Positions 60,859-64,000 of a stretch of 64,000 nucleotides of DNA are shown one piece after another. How positions within the stretch are numbered: position 1 is the stretch's first letter; each line of letters opens with the position of its first letter. The notes beneath the pieces were generated by a model, which saw only the letters and a list, made by a program, of their open reading frames with translations, ran no database searches and was not told where the DNA came from. The DNA is from Pleomorphomonas sp. NRK KF1 (GTDB lineage: Bacteria; Pseudomonadota; Alphaproteobacteria; Rhizobiales; Pleomorphomonadaceae): the NCBI RefSeq assembly GCF_023721755.1, contig NZ_JAMDLH010000005.1:341782-405781 (forward strand), given 5' to 3'. The position numbers and the translations under genes are program-made.

Positions 60859-61356
60859 TCAGTTCAGCCACAGGATCGAAGCGTTGAGAAGCGTCGCAAA
60901 GGCGACCCATCCGAGATAGGGAACGAGCGCCCCGCCCGCGATACGATCGACGGCAAGAAAGGCGTGAATCGTCGCTGCGATGGTCGTGATGAGCAATAGA
61001 ATCACCACGAGTCCCGCCAGTGGCGAATGAAATCCGAAGAAGGCGACGGACCACGCCGCATTCAACGCCATCTGCACCAGAAAGAAGATGATGGCACGGC
61101 GACGCGAAGCGCCGTCAGGGCTGCGCAGGATGCGAAAGAACGCCCAGGCCATCAGCAGGTAGAGCAGCGTCCAGACGGGGCCAAAAACGCCGTTGGGCGG
61201 GTTGAATGGTGGCTTGGCAAGGCTCTCGTACCAGGGCGTCAGGTTGGGCATGGTGGCGAGATTGCCGATGATCGCCGCCGAGGCGACCGGAGCAACGGCG
61301 GCGAGTGCGGCTGGAAGCTTGCCCATGGGGCTCGGCCGGAGCGCTTCTGAAGTCAA
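60859..61356 (-). CDS. tspO: TspO/MBR family tryptophan-rich membrane protein
   Basis: A 165-residue five-span membrane protein that binds porphyrins; in alphaproteobacteria it modulates tetrapyrrole-dependent and stress responses. Motifs visible are WYESLAKPPFNPPNGVFGPV followed by WTLLYLLMAWAFF, and MALNAAWSVAFFGFHSP. The frame has no ATG at its 5' end except at 61326; TTG 61356 is supported by AAGGAG eight bases upstream and is preferred. The terminator of tRNA-Gly is about 60 bp away in the convergent direction. Confidence 0.93.
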   Translation of the reverse strand: MTSEALRPSPMGKLPAALAAVAPVASAAIIGNLATMPNLTPWYESLAKPPFNPPNGVFGPVWTLLYLLMAWAFFRILRSPDGASRRRAIIFFLVQMALNAAWSVAFFGFHSPLAGLVVILLLITTIAATIHAFLAVDRIAGGALVPYLGWVAFATLLNASILWLN

Positions 61357-61423
61357 TCGATATCTCCTTCTTCACGGTCACAAGCGCGGCGCCCGCAAGG
61401 ACCAAAGCGTCAATCGCCAAGTC

Positions 61424-62908
61424 CTAGAGCGTGTCGCCACGCACCCAAACACTGACGCTACCGGCATTCACAGGGAAGCCTGCGCGTCCCATCTCGTCGG
61501 TGGTGACCTCGTCGTCGCGATGTCCGAGGAAATCGCGGAAGGCGACGCCAGCCATCTCCTGCCCCAGTTCGACGGACTTTGCGGCCTCGCCAGCATTGGT
61601 CATGACGACCACGCAGCCGGGCGCCTCGGTTGTTCCGTGCCGGACAAAGGCGATGCAGTTCGGATCATCAAAGATATCCGTTTGCGGGCCGTGAGCGAAG
61701 CGCTGACGCGCAGCGATTAACGCCGGCAGGCAGGCGATCGCCGGCATCTCGATCTCATGGTTCTCGCCGTCGCCGCCCTTGTCGGTGTATTTGGCGCCAT
61801 AGAGATCGGGATGGAACACGCAAGGCACACCCTGCTCCCGGAGCAGGATAAGGGCATAGGCAAGCGGCTTGAACCATGGCTCGACCGGCGCCTCCAGCGA
61901 TTGCAGCGGCTGCGTGTCGTGGTTGGCGACCAGGGTCACGGCGTGCTCCGGCATGGCTCCGACCAGCGTGCCGTCAAACAGGGTGCGCAGATCGTAATCG
62001 GCGCCGCCTTTCGAGGCATCGTGGAAGTTATAGTGTAAAGCCACATCGAACAGCATGAGCTGATGATCGACTAGATCAAGGTAACCGCGCAGCGCATCAA
62101 GGTCCGGAAGCCAATATTCGGCGACGACGAACAGGTCCTTGCCGGCACTCTCTCGCATGTGTCCGATCCAGTCGCGAAAGAACCAGGCCGGAATGTGTTT
62201 GACGGCATCGAGGCGGAAACCCGCTGAGGGCAGCTCGTCCATCAGCCAGCGCCCCCAGTGCTTAAGCTCCTCGTATACCGCCTTGTTGCGGAACTCGATG
62301 TCCGAGCCCATCAGGTAATCGAAGTTGCCGAACTCCTCGCCGACTTCGACGCTCCACCCGTCGTCATATGCGTTGACGAGCTTGAAGATGCCGTTCTCGT
62401 CCGGATCCTCGATGCGATCGACGCCGCTGAAGCATTTAGCATCCCATATGAACTCAGAATAGCGCCCCTGTCGTCCCGGAAAGGTGAAGCGCGTGTGCGC
62501 CGTGGCCTCGAAGGTCTCGGAATCGATTTCCTCGCGATTGTCGGGGTTCACGCGATGCACTTGCACCCGCTCGGTCTCGTCGGCCCCCATCTTGTGATTG
62601 AACACCACGTCGTAGATGACGCCGATGCCCTTTTCTTCAAGGGCATGCGCGGCACGCTCCAGCGCACCCCGGTCACCATACTTCGTGGGAACCCCGCCCT
62701 TCTGGTCGAACTCGCCGAGGTCGAACAGATCATAGACGTCGTACCCGACCGATTGCCCTCCGGCGGCCCCTTTGTAGACGGGCGGCAACCAAACGTCCGT
62801 GACGCCCATATCGGCGAGGGAGGCCGCCTTCTCCTCGATATCTGGCCAAAGACGTCCGTCTCCGGGATAGTACCAGTGGAATGCCTGCAGCAACGTTCTT
62901 TGGACCAT
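61424..62908 (-). CDS. Cytoplasmic alpha-amylase, GH13
   Basis: A 494-residue GH13 enzyme hydrolysing alpha-1,4-glucans. The barrel motifs are [12 protein letters not shown] (region I), [10 protein letters not shown] with the nucleophile Asp (about residue 234), DLFVVAEYW with the Glu acid/base, and LVANHDTQP with the third Asp. No signal peptide, so it is of the AmyS-like cytoplasmic type and probably acts on internal glycogen or maltodextrin. ATG 62908 has GAGG seven bases upstream; a TTG at 62920 is the alternative. No glycogen genes adjoin it. Confidence 0.93.
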   Translation of the reverse strand: MVQRTLLQAFHWYYPGDGRLWPDIEEKAASLADMGVTDVWLPPVYKGAAGGQSVGYDVYDLFDLGEFDQKGGVPTKYGDRGALERAAHALEEKGIGVIYDVVFNHKMGADETERVQVHRVNPDNREEIDSETFEATAHTRFTFPGRQGRYSEFIWDAKCFSGVDRIEDPDENGIFKLVNAYDDGWSVEVGEEFGNFDYLMGSDIEFRNKAVYEELKHWGRWLMDELPSAGFRLDAVKHIPAWFFRDWIGHMRESAGKDLFVVAEYWLPDLDALRGYLDLVDHQLMLFDVALHYNFHDASKGGADYDLRTLFDGTLVGAMPEHAVTLVANHDTQPLQSLEAPVEPWFKPLAYALILLREQGVPCVFHPDLYGAKYTDKGGDGENHEIEMPAIACLPALIAARQRFAHGPQTDIFDDPNCIAFVRHGTTEAPGCVVVMTNAGEAAKSVELGQEMAGVAFRDFLGHRDDEVTTDEMGRAGFPVNAGSVSVWVRGDTL

Positions 62909-62962
62909 TTGCAGCCTCAAGGTCGGGAGCGCACCAACTGCGCGCAGCAGATCTTGATCGAT

Positions 62963-63000
62963 AAAAAAGACGCTGCCGCTCCAAAAGGATCGGCAGCGTC
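62963..63000 (-). terminator. Intrinsic terminator of the CsbD-like gene
   Basis: GACGCTGCCG / CGGCAGCGTC, perfect 10-bp stem with a 12-base loop, followed in the minus direction by six T (62963-62968). It lies 25 bp after the CsbD stop. Confidence 0.92.
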
Positions 63001-63024
63001 ATGGAAACGCGGAGGCAAAGTCGG

Positions 63025-63216
63025 TCAGACCTTGTCGATGGTGTCTTTGAGGGCTTCCTTGCCCTTCCCGACGGCCTTCTGGGCGTCACCCTTGGCTTCC
63101 TGGGCGTCGCCCTCGACCTTCAGCTCGGTATCGTCGAGCGCTTCACCGGTGGCCCGCTTGGCCTTGCCGACGGCTTCATTCGTGTAGCCCTTGATCTTGT
63201 CGGTGGTGGAACCCAT
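63025..63216 (-). CDS. CsbD-like stress-response protein
   Basis: A 63-residue highly charged, four-helix-type protein with the repeat pattern GKAKRATGEALDD and GDAQEAKGDAQKAVGKGK. CsbD members are induced by general stress; the mechanism is unknown. ATG 63216 has AGGGAGA upstream. Monocistronic with its own terminator. Confidence 0.92.
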   Translation of the reverse strand: MGSTTDKIKGYTNEAVGKAKRATGEALDDTELKVEGDAQEAKGDAQKAVGKGKEALKDTIDKV

Positions 63217-63575
63217 GACTGTCTCCCTTCACGTCTAGCTTGGTTTCGGTTCGGGGAACCGTGAATGAAACGTCGGATGGACAAGTCGGTTCCGAGGATG
63301 GCCGACAGTCGGCTTCACCTTGTGGTGAAGGACCGCCGATGTGTTCGGATCGGGCATCCGTGGGGATCGCCGGTATGGTGTGTGTGCCCACTCTGAAACC
63401 GGCCGACGCTTACGAGGCGGCCTGCGTCGCGCGGCGGCAAGGTCTCGTTCATTTACCGTGACGGCGAGGTCAGGCCTGCTGGATCACCCGGTTGCGTCTA
63501 CAAGGCGCGCTGATATCTGACGCCCATCTCAACCCTGGCGGCGTCGCTCTGGTACTGTTCGGCGTTTTGGATACG
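63217..63575. other. Intergenic region downstream of the rRNA operon
   Basis: About 360 bp between the CsbD-like gene and the rRNA terminator. No gene, tRNA or obvious palindrome was found. Confidence 0.5.
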
Positions 63576-63614
63576 ACAAAGCCCTCCGGAGATTTCTCTC
63601 TCGGAGGGCTTTGT
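63576..63614 (-). terminator. Terminator hairpin of the rRNA operon
   Basis: ACAAAGCCCTCCG / CGGAGGGCTTTGT, perfect 13-bp stem with a 13-base loop, 65 bp beyond the 5S rRNA 3' end. The following bases have no clean T-run; stem strength makes a terminator role likely. Confidence 0.75.
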
Positions 63615-63678
63615 GTGTTTGTTCGTTTTGTGAAGAGGTTTGTGTCGTGTGTTTTGTTGTCTTGTCTTGCCCTTTGCA

Positions 63679-63797
63679 GGCCTGGCAGCGACCTACTCTC
63701 CCGCGTCTTGAGACGGAGTACCATTGGCGCTGGGGAGTTTCACGGCCGAGTTCGGGATGGGATCGGGTGCATTTCTCCCCGCCATGACCACCAGGCC
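63679..63797 (-). rRNA. rrf: 5S ribosomal RNA
   Basis: The minus strand starts GGCCTGGTGGTCATGGCGGG and contains CCCGAACTCGGCCGTGAAAC, the universally conserved 5S segment; the ends GCCTGG and CCAGGCC pair. About 119 bases. Confidence 0.95.
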
Positions 63798-63935
63798 GGC
63801 GAAGGGCAAGAGCTCGGCTTTCCCTTTTGTTGGGGAGAGCTGAGCGAATGACATGGTCTTTGGCGGCAGCTTTTGGCTGCCGGATCGTGTTGTGTTGTGT
63901 CTTGTACATCCTGATGGATGGACAGGGATAATGAG

Positions 63936-64000
63936 AGCGATGAAGCCGATCGAGCTATTAGTACCGGTAAGCTTCACGCATTGCTGCGCTTCCACACCCG
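63936..64000 (-). rRNA. rrl: 23S ribosomal RNA, 3' end only
   Basis: The minus strand reads GGAAGCGCAGCAATGCGTGA and ACCGGTACTAATAGCTCGAT, the conserved 23S 3' end. Its exact end is uncertain by about 10 bases; the rest lies outside the window. Confidence 0.88.

Noticed and set aside
63492..63909. Frames overlapping the 5S rRNA and its flank
   Set aside because: The 5S rRNA is clear; the frames are by-products of its sequence.
1..64000. CRISPR arrays
   Set aside because: No regularly spaced repeats and no cas-like genes were seen on either strand.

Overview
The window is a high-GC alphaproteobacterial chromosome segment, most likely from the Hyphomicrobiales (Rhizobiales). The order-level call is an inference from conserved neighbourhoods: htpX-rsmB-heparinase-purH, tsaD-gpsA divergent from hemC-hemD-mitofilin-hemY, a fused secDF, thioredoxin-LON-Trm112, and an alphaproteobacterial-type Zur box. 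Pleomorphomonas-like genera are possible but cannot be shown from the sequence alone.

Layout. 1-5.6 kb: a minus-strand housekeeping run (htpX, rsmB, heparinase-like, purH running off the left edge). 5.7-8.8 kb: plus-strand SDHAF4-like, DsbB-like, SCO1-like, a hidden 56-residue membrane protein, TusA-like, and a Zur-box-controlled znuA. 9-19.9 kb: a sugar locus with GH36 alpha-galactosidase, AGE-family isomerase, a ribose-type ABC importer, an FGGY kinase, a PfkB kinase and a class I aldolase; together they can be read as import, isomerisation, phosphorylation and aldol cleavage of an unidentified sugar. 20.2-28.7 kb: a ferredoxin-reductase-type flavoprotein, gpsA, tsaD, hemC, a single frame joining HemD to a Mic60/mitofilin-like protein, and hemY.

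28.86-43.81 kb: a 14.9 kb integrated element inserted at the 3' end of tRNA-Thr(CGT), bounded by a 19-bp direct repeat. It has an integrase, an AlpA-type regulator, a primase in two reading frames, a small terminase-neighbour-type protein, two very large phage internal-virion (ejection) type proteins, a low-GC two-gene module (membrane protein plus SAM methyltransferase), two small secreted proteins, a HigBA-type toxin-antitoxin pair and a strongly self-complementary non-coding block. No capsid, portal, large terminase or tail tube gene is visible, so it looks like a phage satellite or a heavily reduced prophage. It is the most unusual part of the window.

43.9-64 kb: rubrerythrin, fused secDF, a Kef-type antiporter with a coupled small ORF, a LacI-controlled sugar ABC operon ending in a GH31 glycosidase (two palindromic operators 85 bp apart), tRNA-Ala(CGC), yggT, DUF167, Trm112-like, LON-domain, CnoX-like thioredoxin, a prolyl-tRNA editing protein, tRNA-Gly(GCC), tspO, a cytoplasmic alpha-amylase, a CsbD-like protein, and the 3' end of an rRNA operon (5S and the 23S tail) on the minus strand.

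All functional calls come from reading motifs and gene context; no database search was run.
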